From the NCBI RefSeq assembly GCF_900106065.1, contig NZ_LT629796.1:1462001-1526000 (forward strand): DNA of 64,000 nt, written 5' to 3'. How positions within the stretch are numbered: the stretch's first letter is position 1; the number at the start of each line of letters is the position of its first letter. The notes under the pieces are model-generated. The model was not told the origin of the DNA. It searched no databases and worked only from the letters and a program-made list of their open reading frames with translations. Below are positions 31,301-38,317 of the stretch, one piece after another. A program made the position numbers and the translations under genes. This DNA comes from Pseudomonas mandelii (GTDB taxonomy: Bacteria; Pseudomonadota; Gammaproteobacteria; Pseudomonadales; Pseudomonadaceae).

Positions 31301-32371
31301 CTGTTCAGGAATACTCATTGTGCGGTCAGGGTATCGACTGGGGTCGCGCCCTGGCATCAGCGATTCGTTGTTATTGAGCAGGAGTTGTAATACGCCAATT
31401 CGCGCACTTTCATCGAACGCCGTAATATCGACTCCGCCCAATACGTTTTTCAGTTGCGGCAAGTAATCCACATCACTGTAGCGACCGCCCTCCAGTGCTT
31501 CGACCTGCAGGCGAACCACATCGCTGGCCGCAGCAAAGTTGCCTCGCCCTGCCACTTCGCGCTCATAGACATCCCATAACAAGTGTTCTTTGAAGACCTC
31601 ACGCACGTCGCGTAACCGCAGATGTTGATCAACCATGGCCAAGTGGCTGTCCAGGCATTTTTGTCTGAACGCAATGAGGGTGGCTTCGTCCTTGCCATAG
31701 GCGCGAACCATCAGATCAATACGCGCTTCATCCGCCTTTCCGGCCCAGCGCTCCTGCCTGAGGTGAGCCGACATTTGCATTTTCAGCACCCGGGCTCGAT
31801 GTTCGATCATCCGGGCCAGCTCCACAGGCGTGGCGATAGTGGCTCCCCCTGACTCCATGGCATGCGCCCTGGCACTTTCCAGGATCACTCGATTCATCTC
31901 GAAGGCCAGTACTGCATCACTGTCGTACCAGAGGTTGAACGTATGGCCTTCCTTGACCATGACCGCCTTCCATATATTGATGTAGTCTCGCTGAATAGCG
32001 CCAACCGCGCTCCCGCCGACCCAAACGAAGTGCATTATTTTCGGCACTTCGGGCGCAACCGGATTCAACATTCGCACGGTCTGGACCAGCCGGTTTGTAT
32101 AGTTTTCAAGCCGCGCAGAGAGGTCGGCCAACGCGGCGGAAATCGGTCCGGCGTGCTGGCCAATCAGTGAGTCGAGCGTCTCTTTGAGCAATAACAATGG
32201 CGCCATCTGGTCAGCCCATGGCTGATCTTTTGCGCACGCTGAGTAATAGCCAACCAGCGCTTCATACTCCGGCGCGGCGCGAAACTCGTTCGAGAGTGCT
32301 TGAATATCATCGAGTCTGAAATACTGAAGAAACGACTTACCCGCCGTGTTTGATCCCTGATATTGATTCAT
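25331..32371 (-). CDS. Large clostridial-toxin/lymphostatin-like glycosyltransferase toxin
   Basis: A predicted cytotoxin of 2346 residues. Residues about 112-310 match the GT-A fold of TcdA/TcdB-type glucosyltransferases: IMHFVWVGG (112), WYDSD (148), AASDVVRL (281) and the metal-binding DxD in YSDVDYLP (Asp300, Asp302). Around 820-950 there is a YopT/C58-like cysteine-protease pattern with Cys832 (RRCYPLALL), His919 (ENHSMMVA) and Asp938 (FYDPNFG). Residues 1215-1310 are glycine/valine-rich and hydrophobic, like the TcdA/TcdB translocation region. The last 1000 residues are beta-rich and may bind the target. No signal peptide was found. I chose the ATG at 32371 (MNQYQGSN); 32380 is also possible. 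Such proteins modify host GTPases in known cases, but the target here is unknown. Confidence 0.88.
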   Translation of the reverse strand: MNQYQGSNTAGKSFLQYFRLDDIQALSNEFRAAPEYEALVGYYSACAKDQPWADQMAPLLLLKETLDSLIGQHAGPISAALADLSARLENYTNRLVQTVRMLNPVAPEVPKIMHFVWVGGSAVGAIQRDYINIWKAVMVKEGHTFNLWYDSDAVLAFEMNRVILESARAHAMESGGATIATPVELARMIEHRARVLKMQMSAHLRQERWAGKADEARIDLMVRAYGKDEATLIAFRQKCLDSHLAMVDQHLRLRDVREVFKEHLLWDVYEREVAGRGNFAAASDVVRLQVEALEGGRYSDVDYLPQLKNVLGGVDITAFDESARIGVLQLLLNNNESLMPGRDPSRYPDRTMSIPEQHRTALNEFALQRPGPSDIFSAPGNSQTPTDGIRMAIQINSEMNSHIVAHAGAGSTQAIIELIRFNYDFLSEFESRLNATAVDWSDSAAVQDILVAMVNEKIAEVPGLSKTRRGYLGKLVSAIGAYYSDGIRYESRGTIDLTGPGAAITGLEEYVEKHLLIDGKNEIRDRLKLSDGYNVATEEEKVSGWTINATPQEWLQKEQANWADGKLQTRYQGTFSELLKGRTISFEKGWPIMEGRPVLLTAILQRWMDELGEPFIRAMNEKLSGELNFAKPFSLDFDDRQRILNQPVAELPVSHGFYPIGNLNEMIVRIGHGTLPLDQLSPVHRVVLGGLFGASTLDETGFADAWQQLGALAESTADRGISERYMSIEQVLLSLKSPEFETAFAAVKTPVDPSTESAQVLKILSFENSLTLRQWGESVARIRHQTDYELRRYILQRSASVRKTLLEAGASMAKLMPQGLLVRGDGDPGRRCYPLALLMAAATHQGRDAVQALSGRLANAHFSPGESDTHAFLQALDELRAIPQADFGDKLGPLSFDGIFEVLAAKPAPCTLMLNTENHSMMVARTGTAEHSSWSFYDPNFGVFGFDRIDHLKLGMKALFNTSDLARQYAIESTDRSPFNVIELDGDRLASKHLPSELPVSKLLGNESLSSGKSIAPWSHHAQLRSRALSENARLGRGLSERDASVWASKIDQVTNRVRSANGLGSEYVPVFATLQAQPDDGYALSFMDIKTQQIRVVKTNELFLGRIKSFLDTSIEYLAGSNDGHKPVDPTDVSEGSRLSFAFGFQALITELRNRDQLAQPGTESNLAVAVRLHGYLGHAQLVHGIGLDTLQMANLVRQLVNAERAIAVRTASAGGRLLARIAGPGLGQVLGVVNIGFDIYEFYNAENHEQQARFGTQLLFDVSALVLDGVALVVGGTAGAVAGFLSVPLLGIGIGVTAIAGNLGQIMDKAEKVAELFTRFKTAYSPQAFSVKQGVVSIMPESVVDTLDLREGVIVFGSQGLFRSLGGSGLPRPDGNKQNAIVVRESMGLPKQVAIPGPRVHGRFNAVPAESALLLPGTPKCYYGYEYQLGSDPQVFEWSDLLLNVVGGSSFLPRKMYPQYDVLRELEAREEGFFFTHARPFPHILYKLNPVYEPTSITVRVGNETRALYVPELPREMRGRVSYRIDTLRGAYSLALKPGLVSVHLSALPGDGSVSWVLIADWITPQHISVGAAGLNIDGIELSIEADIDVYVRTKNLETYRVDREHRQLYLASLQAADGHYSQAELDRLKVLHRQQRMGNALIPAGKFLLPFGNPEKPQYTAGWYEVAKERFVYGRQFLGPVSEKLQLAAVQDDHAYFYHPDQPLIWRVNAVTGLTTWRYSVFNRGSEEAQIIGCLDRGAGVVQVTQRVRLSKTQRYVVIYLIHGEEISLVSVSSEPPDYFDTLKDVIALLQQVDIAVVAEGADAERQTSWRPASFVTVTSGDLDKPSLPRWINGQSHQLLTPHLPVSETASALPQISLLPPNDPDAAAFLFHDAHSQNLYHQPFTGDEAQRVPLPGSVKLRISDGGYLVVNESGLMFDVRQDASFFLSGVTGDWLDAHPLWMSDLEALGKEHAVSLISLSGLSDVTGQVPVYARYLNNKLLVTDLMAEKGCRLLSVTRDGKHAWLLGLSSGHLYRQAFIEPEQLSRAFGSGRRLINADALPRPEKVWGTWAFSDVLPYGTGLRGRTRDGVNFELIEGEPARIISVENAWSYRYRESPEALTKRLNDLVSGQAHAPFLPIGHSTNRYAYYVPELNRVFEVNGRADGQWANFLGTKQGSVPLLFDPVDGVIFNRNTKEVVWVAANKASREGDVMTLEIAGEVKDLLALVPDGVSSLILGGAETGSIYHVSETAWQHLDCIVVDCTDWPDIDAIPSRLILATGAQDDWRVDRADNHLLLTDPDNGSSLVFRSAQSEEWALAQSLNLSVQVLGNTLEVSVHELWQTMFDLGESSLELKVLVEKLSSV

Positions 32372-32596
32372 CACATCCATGCCCTTATAACAAACTTGAA
32401 ATACACGTAGCCCACAGCGTCGCGCACACGCCATCCGTCGATGTTTGCGAACCTGAACTGATATTTAAAACCAGCGCCGAAAGCACTGGCATTGCTAATA
32501 CGCTAACCACAGAAACAGCAGGCAAAAAACTGCCCAAGCTGCCCACCCAAAAAATACTATGCGATAAAAATAACAACCTCAATCCAACAACAGCGC

Positions 32597-32635
32597 AATT
32601 AATTAATTACACTTAAGCCGGACAAACAAGTGTAA
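32597..32635 (-). promoter_or_regulatory. Candidate toxin promoter with overlapping inverted-repeat operator
   Basis: A perfect 8-bp inverted repeat, TTACACTT (32607-32614) and AAGTGTAA (32628-32635), is separated by 13 nt. On the - strand the spacer contains TTGTCC (32625-32620), a possible -35. TTAATT (32602-32597) lies 17 nt further on as a possible -10. If correct, a dimeric regulator could control the toxin gene from here. Inferred from pattern only. Confidence 0.35.
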
Positions 32636-32852
32636 CTTTTATCTTTGTCGGAAACGGTTACTAACACACTGCGCACAGCCGCGAATCAAACGGCCTGCGT
32701 CGGTTGTATCAGAACATGAAACGCGGATATTGAATTGTCTGAGGCACTCGCACGCACTTTCCGGGTGAGCCCAGTTAAAGTACGGCGGGCATCAAGGAAT
32801 CTTTCGGTCGATGCGCGGTGAAAAATCTTACGCACTGGAAGGGGGGCGGAAC

Positions 32853-32873
32853 TGCGGCCAGCACCGCTGGCCG
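32853..32873 (-). terminator. Probable terminator hairpin after cobJ
   Basis: A perfect 8-bp stem GCGGCCAG/CTGGCCGC with a 5-nt loop, starting 8 nt past the cobJ stop. The T-run is weak, so it may only stabilise the 3' end. Confidence 0.5.
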
Positions 32874-32880
32874 CCAAGAC

Positions 32881-34584
32881 TTACCCGACTGGCTTGTCGC
32901 CGTACCAACGAGGCGTATACACCCACTGGCCACCCTCGGCACGCGGAAACACGCAGGTGGTGGAAGAGCCGACCAGCACCATGGTGCGCATGTCGACCTG
33001 ATCGGGGGTCAGATCACCCAGCGTGGTGACACGCAATGTCTGGCCTGGACGACCAATGTCCCGCCCCAACACCACCGGCGTTTCAGCGGTGCGGTGCTGC
33101 GCGACAATCTCCAGTGCCCGACCCAGTTGCCAAGGACGCGACCGCGAGATCGGGTTGTAGAACGCCAGCGCCAGGTCGGCCTGAGACGCCAGGTCCAGCC
33201 GCTTCTCGATGATTGCCCAAGGCTTGAGGTTGTCCGACAGGGACATCACGCAGAAGTCGTGCCCCAATGGCGCGCCGGCCTGGGCGGCCGTTGCCAGGGA
33301 TGCGGAGACGCCTGGAAGAATCTCCAGATCGACGTTGTGCCAACCTGGCTCACTCGACTCGTGCAGCGCTTCGAGCACGGCGGCCGCCATGGCGAATACG
33401 CCCGGATCTCCCGACGAAACCACCACCACCGACCGCCCTTGGGCCGCCAGTTCAAAGGCGTGGCGAGCGCGCTGCATTTCTTCGCGGTTGTCGGTGCAAT
33501 GCAGCACTTGATCGGCGCGAAATGGCCCGGCCATGCGCACGTAGGTTTCATAACCCAGCACGTCATTGGCGCGCGCCAGTTCATCCTTCACCGCCGGCAC
33601 CATCAGTTCGGCGGCGCCAGGGCCCAGGCCGATCACGGCCAGACGACCGCGCGCACGCCCGATCTGTGCAACCTCCAGTGGCTGACTGGCCACCGCGATC
33701 GCGATGCCGGTATCCGCCGCCACGACGGTAGCGTTCGGCGCGGTGTCGCGGGCCAGCTCGCTGACGCCGCCGCTGACCGAGGCAAACCGCAGCGGCACAC
33801 CCAGCTCAAGCGCCGCGTCGCGTAACGCAGGGTTGGCCATGTGCAGATCGCTGGCCAGCAGGCACGCCAGCGATTGCACGGCGATGTTTGCCTGATGCAG
33901 CGCCCCGCGAATCGCGTTCGGCAGATCCGCCACCTCGGCGTTCACCGCCACCAGCACACTGCGCGGGTAGATCAACAATTCATTGGCCGCCGGCGTGCGC
34001 TCGGCACTGCCGACATGAATCGACAACGGCGCCTGCGGATCTTCCGGCAGCTGCGCTTGCGCCAGCCACGGCGCGGTGCCTTCGATGCGCACACTTTGGC
34101 CGGCGAGCAGATCCGAGACAAAACGTTTGCCCAGTTCCAGATCGCCGAGGGCGTAGCCGCTGGGTGGATTGAGCAGGCAGGTGCCGAAGCGCAGTTCACC
34201 GCTGGTGGTGATCGCCGCCGCCACCTCAAGACCGGCAGCAATCTCCCGCGCCATGACGTTCACGCCACCGAGGCCACCCAGCAGCGGCACCACGGCACTG
34301 CCGTCTTCGGCCACGGCCAGCACGGGCGGCTCGGCGCCCTTCTCCAGCAGTAACGGCGCCAGGGTGCGGATCACGATCCCGGCCGCGCACAAGGCAATGA
34401 TCGGCGTGTCCTGCTGATAGAACTCGCGCACGGTCGCGCCAAACTCGTGATAGACACGGTCCGCGCCTTCAACCCGCCCGGCCAGGCCATGAATCAAGGC
34501 GCCGGGGTAGACCTGCTGGAGCTTGCGTGCGGTCGCGAGGCTGCCATTGCCAAGAATGACAATCGCCGGAACTGGACGGGCCAT
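32881..34584 (-). CDS. cobJ: CbiG-CobJ fusion: precorrin-3B C17-methyltransferase
   Basis: Contracts the corrin ring and methylates C17 in B12 synthesis. The protein has 567 residues. The N-terminal half (about 1-320) is CbiG-like: LCAAGIVIRTLAPLL, LLGGLGGVNVMAREIA and SVSGGVSELAR. The C-terminal half is the SAM-dependent methyltransferase, with VIGLGPGAAELM, VVVSSGDPGVFAMAAAVLE and LPGVSASLATAAQAGAPLGHDF. I chose the ATG at 34584 ([15 protein letters not shown]), which overlaps the cobI stop by 1 nt. The frame runs further upstream only as an out-of-frame shadow of cobI. The same fusion is found in other Pseudomonas. It is the last gene of the cobGHIJ operon. Confidence 0.94.
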   Translation of the reverse strand: MARPVPAIVILGNGSLATARKLQQVYPGALIHGLAGRVEGADRVYHEFGATVREFYQQDTPIIALCAAGIVIRTLAPLLLEKGAEPPVLAVAEDGSAVVPLLGGLGGVNVMAREIAAGLEVAAAITTSGELRFGTCLLNPPSGYALGDLELGKRFVSDLLAGQSVRIEGTAPWLAQAQLPEDPQAPLSIHVGSAERTPAANELLIYPRSVLVAVNAEVADLPNAIRGALHQANIAVQSLACLLASDLHMANPALRDAALELGVPLRFASVSGGVSELARDTAPNATVVAADTGIAIAVASQPLEVAQIGRARGRLAVIGLGPGAAELMVPAVKDELARANDVLGYETYVRMAGPFRADQVLHCTDNREEMQRARHAFELAAQGRSVVVVSSGDPGVFAMAAAVLEALHESSEPGWHNVDLEILPGVSASLATAAQAGAPLGHDFCVMSLSDNLKPWAIIEKRLDLASQADLALAFYNPISRSRPWQLGRALEIVAQHRTAETPVVLGRDIGRPGQTLRVTTLGDLTPDQVDMRTMVLVGSSTTCVFPRAEGGQWVYTPRWYGDKPVG

Positions 34585-35318
34585 CAACCTTGCCACCGTT
34601 CGCCGGGAACGATGATCAACGAGAAGTACGGCGAGGACATCGGCTCGACCTGATCCAGCGGCACGATCTTCTGATTGGCCATGGTCGCGCGCTCGACGTA
34701 CAGCGCCCGCTCCGCCAGCCCCAGTTCTTCGAGCACCTGACGAACCTTGGGAAAGTTGCGTCCCAGCTTCATGATCACCGCCGCATCGGCATCGGCCAGG
34801 CGACGCTTGAGGTCCTCGTGCGGCAATACGCCCGAGAGCACCGACAGGCTCTGATTGCGATACACCAACGGCGCGCCCAGCACCGAAGCGCCGCCGAGCA
34901 TGGAGCACACACCCGGCACCACTTCGGCTTCGTACCGTTCAGCCAGACGATCGTGCAAGTACATGTAGGAGCCGTAGAAGAACGGATCACCTTCGCAGAT
35001 CACCGCCACGTCGCGACCGGCATCCAGATGCGCGGCGAGTTCTTCGCCCGCCGCATCGTAGAAATCGCTGATCACTTGCTCATAAGACAGCGGCGCCGGC
35101 AACGCTTCAGTGGTCACCGGATACACCAGCGGCAGCAGCGTTTGTGCGTCCTGCAAATGCGCTTCGATGATGCCGAAGGCGTTGCCCTTTTTACCCTTGG
35201 CGACGAAGTACGCCACCACGGGCGACTCGCGCAGCAAGCGCAGGGCTTTGACGGTAATCAGCTCCGGGTCACCGGGGCCGACGCCCAGGCCGATCAAGCG
35301 TCCAGGCTGCTGCATCAT
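34584..35318 (-). CDS. cobI: Precorrin-2 C20-methyltransferase
   Basis: Methylates C20 of precorrin-2 with S-adenosylmethionine. The protein has 244 residues. It starts [20 protein letters not shown], the glycine-rich first motif of tetrapyrrole methylases. [19 protein letters not shown] and [19 protein letters not shown] are further family motifs. The start overlaps the cobH stop by 4 nt (ATGA), and its stop overlaps the cobJ start, so translation is tightly coupled. Confidence 0.95.
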   Translation of the reverse strand: MMQQPGRLIGLGVGPGDPELITVKALRLLRESPVVAYFVAKGKKGNAFGIIEAHLQDAQTLLPLVYPVTTEALPAPLSYEQVISDFYDAAGEELAAHLDAGRDVAVICEGDPFFYGSYMYLHDRLAERYEAEVVPGVCSMLGGASVLGAPLVYRNQSLSVLSGVLPHEDLKRRLADADAAVIMKLGRNFPKVRQVLEELGLAERALYVERATMANQKIVPLDQVEPMSSPYFSLIIVPGERWQG

Positions 35319-35941
35319 TCGATCTCCGTGGCGAGGGCATTGACGGCGGCGGCGGCCATGGCGCTGCCGCCCAGCCGGCCTTGCATGATGACAAACGGCA
35401 CGCCGCGACTGTCGGCCGCCAGCGCTGCCTTGGATTCGGCAGCGCCGACGAAGCCGACCGGAAAGCCGAGGATCAGCGCCGGCTTGGGGGCGCCGGCATC
35501 GAGCATTTCCAACAAATAGAACAGCGCGGTCGGGGCGTTGCCGATCACCACCACGCTGCCTTCCAGATGCGGACGCCACAGCTCCAGGGCGGCGGCGGAC
35601 CGGGTGTTGCCCAACTCTCGGGCCAACGCTGGGACGCTTTCATCTCGCAGGGTGCAAATCACTTCGTTGTTGGCCGGCAACCGCGTGCGGGTCACGCCTT
35701 CGCTGACCATCCGTGCATCGCACAGGATCGGCGCACCGGCGGCGAGCGCCTCACGCCCGGCCTTGCCCGCGCCTTGCGAAAATTGCAGGCCGTCGATGGC
35801 GTCGACCATGCCGCAGGCGTGGATCACCCGCACCGCGAGTTTTTCCAGATCGGCCGGGATTCGCCCGAGGTTGGCCTCGGCACGAATGATCGCGAAGGAG
35901 TTGCGATAGATCTCCTGACCGTCGCGGATGTAATCAAGCAT
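35315..35941 (-). CDS. cobH: Precorrin-8X methylmutase
   Basis: Moves the methyl group from C11 to C12, giving hydrogenobyrinate. The protein has 208 residues. It starts [20 protein letters not shown], and the catalytic histidine lies in [11 protein letters not shown]. Other family segments are [14 protein letters not shown] and [16 protein letters not shown]. It overlaps the end of cobG by 8 nt on the upstream side and cobI on the downstream side. Confidence 0.95.
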   Translation of the reverse strand: MLDYIRDGQEIYRNSFAIIRAEANLGRIPADLEKLAVRVIHACGMVDAIDGLQFSQGAGKAGREALAAGAPILCDARMVSEGVTRTRLPANNEVICTLRDESVPALARELGNTRSAAALELWRPHLEGSVVVIGNAPTALFYLLEMLDAGAPKPALILGFPVGFVGAAESKAALAADSRGVPFVIMQGRLGGSAMAAAAVNALATEIE

Positions 35942-37241
35942 CTAAGGGGCTCCGTGAGCGGGCGTCGAGCAAGGCCGCGACCGCTTCAATAGTAAGATTG
36001 CGTGCGTGCAGCGCGCCGAAACCCGGCTGCGCTGCATCGCGAAAATAGAGGTCGTAATGACCGGAAGAAACCGCCAGCAACGTGACCGGCGCGATGTGCG
36101 CCGCCGCGCAGGAACGCGGGCAGCCGGACAGGTGCACGTTCAGCGTCTGGCCGTGACGTTGCAACAGCGTCGCCAGTTGCCGGGCATCGCCCTTGGTGTC
36201 AGCCAGGCCTTTGCCGCAGCCGGTCGAGCCGGTGCAGGCGATGAGATGCGCCAGGGCATCGTCGGCCGAGCAGCGCAGGCCGAGGTGTTCAAGGTTGTGG
36301 ATAACGTGAGGCGCCTTGCTGCCATGGACGCCGGGCACCAAGAGGCTTTGCCAGGGCGTGAAACGCAGCGTGCCGTCGCCCTGTTCGCGGGCCAGTTGTG
36401 CAGCGCCTCGGAGCATCGCTGGGTTGAGGCGGCCCAGCGGCGGCACTGCGCCGATGTAGACACGACCGGCATCACGCTGTGGATGAGCGCCGATGTGCAA
36501 CGCATCTGGATTTGCCTCGCGCCGCCACGCCTCGATGGGCATCAACGGCACTCGCTCGGCGAGACGCACGAGAAACACGTCGAGCGAACATTCGGCGAGC
36601 AGGTGTCGCATGCGAGTCTGCTCGGGGCGCGCCAGCTCCAGAAACAGCTCCAGCACCGCAACTACCAGCGCATGCCCCTGCTCCAGCGACACCGCGCCTG
36701 CGGGCAGGTCGACAAGGCAACCCGCCAGGCCGAACACAAACACTCGCTCACCGCCTCGTTCAGCAGCGGACAACCAAAGATCATGCGAGTGTTCGAGCAT
36801 TGCCAGCCCTTCGCCGCCATCCAGTTGCACCGCAAACTTGGCGCTGAGGTCGTGAAAGCGTTCATCGCTTTGCAGCGTGGCGAGGATCTGTTCAGCCAGC
36901 GGGCGCGTATCGATCAGCATCTGCCGATCAATGCCGGCGCCGGGGCTGAGCATCAGATTGCGCACGTCATCGCCCGCCGCGCTGGTCGGGCCGAGTCCGG
37001 CCGCCATCAGGCTGTCGATCAAGGCAGCGTGCTCACTGCCGATCCCGCGAATCTGCAGGTTGGCGCGGTTGGTTGCCTCGATCACTCCGCCGGCGAAATG
37101 CTCGGCCGCATTCGCCACCGCTTCGGCCTGAGCCGCGCTGATCGAACCGCCATTCAACTTGATCCGGCAGATGCCGCCGTCCAGTGCCTGGACGATACGC
37201 AACAACCCCGGACAGGCCGAGGGGCGTAAAGCGGTGGACAT
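35934..37241 (-). CDS. cobG: Precorrin-3B synthase CobG
   Basis: Iron-sulfur mono-oxygenase of the oxygen-dependent B12 route. It oxidises precorrin-3A to precorrin-3B. The protein has 435 residues and is related to sulfite/nitrite reductases. The Fe-S ligands lie in CTGSTGCGKG and SGCPRSCA, and ferredoxin-like halves start RPSACPGLLRIVQALDGGICR-like sequence. I chose the ATG at 37241 (MSTALRPSACPG). The frame begins upstream at a TTG (37256). It is the first gene of the cobGHIJ operon. I looked for a cobalamin riboswitch upstream and found none. Confidence 0.92.
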   Translation of the reverse strand: MSTALRPSACPGLLRIVQALDGGICRIKLNGGSISAAQAEAVANAAEHFAGGVIEATNRANLQIRGIGSEHAALIDSLMAAGLGPTSAAGDDVRNLMLSPGAGIDRQMLIDTRPLAEQILATLQSDERFHDLSAKFAVQLDGGEGLAMLEHSHDLWLSAAERGGERVFVFGLAGCLVDLPAGAVSLEQGHALVVAVLELFLELARPEQTRMRHLLAECSLDVFLVRLAERVPLMPIEAWRREANPDALHIGAHPQRDAGRVYIGAVPPLGRLNPAMLRGAAQLAREQGDGTLRFTPWQSLLVPGVHGSKAPHVIHNLEHLGLRCSADDALAHLIACTGSTGCGKGLADTKGDARQLATLLQRHGQTLNVHLSGCPRSCAAAHIAPVTLLAVSSGHYDLYFRDAAQPGFGALHARNLTIEAVAALLDARSRSPLDA

Positions 37242-37404
37242 CGGGCGTTCGTTCAAGGGATGGACCGGCTGGCTGGCAGCGCCGTGGTGGGCGAAAGGTC
37301 GCCATTATGCCTGCTTTGCCCGAGCGCATGAAAATGCCTGCCGGTCGGAATTCGTGTTTCAGGCCATCCGAAAGCGTAACGAACTCCCCCGTCCCTTGGG
37401 CGGT

Positions 37405-38076
37405 TTACAGCTCATAGTCCTCGAAGTTGAATTTAATGCCTGCCAGCGCCTCTTCCACGCTGGATCGACGAGCGTCCATCACCCGCCGTGAGATCACTAC
37501 CTTTCGAGCCAGGACATCCAGCTGATTCATGACTTGCGATATATCCCAAAAAAGGTATTCGGTATTCATGCTTGACTTGATGAACCTGATATTACTGACT
37601 ACTAACTCCATATCCCCATTTGCGTTGTAGCTAATCGGCATTATCTTAAAGTCGAAGGCCTTCCCACTCACCCCCTTGACCTTCTTTAACAGTTCAACGT
37701 CTTTTTCCAGTGCAGCAAGTCCCAGATTCACCCCTTCCACCTGGTCACGGCTGAGAATAGGAGAAGCCAGCTTCGACCAGACCTGCCGCACACTTCCATA
37801 AAACTGTGTTTGAACATGCTCAATCGGCGGATGATCACGATTCCAGCCATGCGACCACAGTACATCAGCGTAATAATCGATCCAGCGCCCGGGCCGGATT
37901 GCGCTGTTGTATGTATTGTCCGCTTGCCGCTGTGCCAGATAAGTACAATTCAATGCGAAACGATAATCCTCGCGCGACTGTCCTTGAACACCGGTCAGCA
38001 AGATATCCCCCACCAGGGCTGCATTATGTTTCACATCATCCGTTATCACAGTCATATCCATATCCATTAACGCCAT
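37405..38076 (-). CDS. Uncharacterised small protein C (island family member 3)
   Basis: Function not recognised. A 223-residue protein with Met/Asp-rich start MALMDMDMTVITDD; ATGs at 38076, 38067, 38061 and 38055 are all possible and none has a good ribosome-binding site. Residues 65-78 read RWIDYYADVLWSHGW (from 64), spaced exactly like WYLRFREVMTLAGW in the protein at 23609. Residues 160-211 (NIRFIKSSMNTEYLFWD, then RKVVISRRVMDARRSSVEEAL) also align with that protein. It sits between the two divergent cob operons, with AT-rich DNA upstream, which suggests insertion. Confidence 0.72.
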   Translation of the reverse strand: MALMDMDMTVITDDVKHNAALVGDILLTGVQGQSREDYRFALNCTYLAQRQADNTYNSAIRPGRWIDYYADVLWSHGWNRDHPPIEHVQTQFYGSVRQVWSKLASPILSRDQVEGVNLGLAALEKDVELLKKVKGVSGKAFDFKIMPISYNANGDMELVVSNIRFIKSSMNTEYLFWDISQVMNQLDVLARKVVISRRVMDARRSSVEEALAGIKFNFEDYEL

Positions 38077-38317
38077 AAAGGCGACTATCCATCCAACTTA
38101 AAAAGTAGTTACTCGAAAACAAATCAAGCATGCCTTACAGCAAATTTTAAACTTGACCCAAAAACAAAAATAACAAAACCAACCCAACACCCAACAAGTT
38201 TTCAACCACATAAGTTTTCAAAAAAACGCCGTCTGCTCCGACAATGGAGCAGCGCCAGATAACAGAAGCCGCGTTATCATGCCGCCCTTGAACATGAACC
38301 CTGGATTAAGGAACGGC
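38077..38317. other. AT-rich intergenic region between gene C and cobL
   Basis: Divergent non-coding region. 38090-38220 is clearly AT-rich, unlike the flanking cob genes. It should contain the promoters of gene C and of cobL. No riboswitch-like structure or ORF was recognised. Confidence 0.5.

Larger units (their letters stand above)
32372..32880. other. Toxin upstream region, AT-rich, with a dyad and a hairpin
   Basis: 509 bp with no gene. About 32440-32660 is AT-rich compared with both sides and should carry the toxin promoter on the - strand. 32660-32850 shows nothing recognisable. Near the cobJ end there is a perfect GCGGCCAG/CTGGCCGC hairpin (32853-32873), just beyond the cobJ stop, which probably ends the cob transcript although the T-run is poor. 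Confidence 0.5.

Noticed and set aside
37257..37404. Cobalamin riboswitch upstream of cobG
   Set aside because: I looked for the conserved B12-box pattern on the - strand here, and on the coding strand before cobL and before the ABC transporter, and did not find it.
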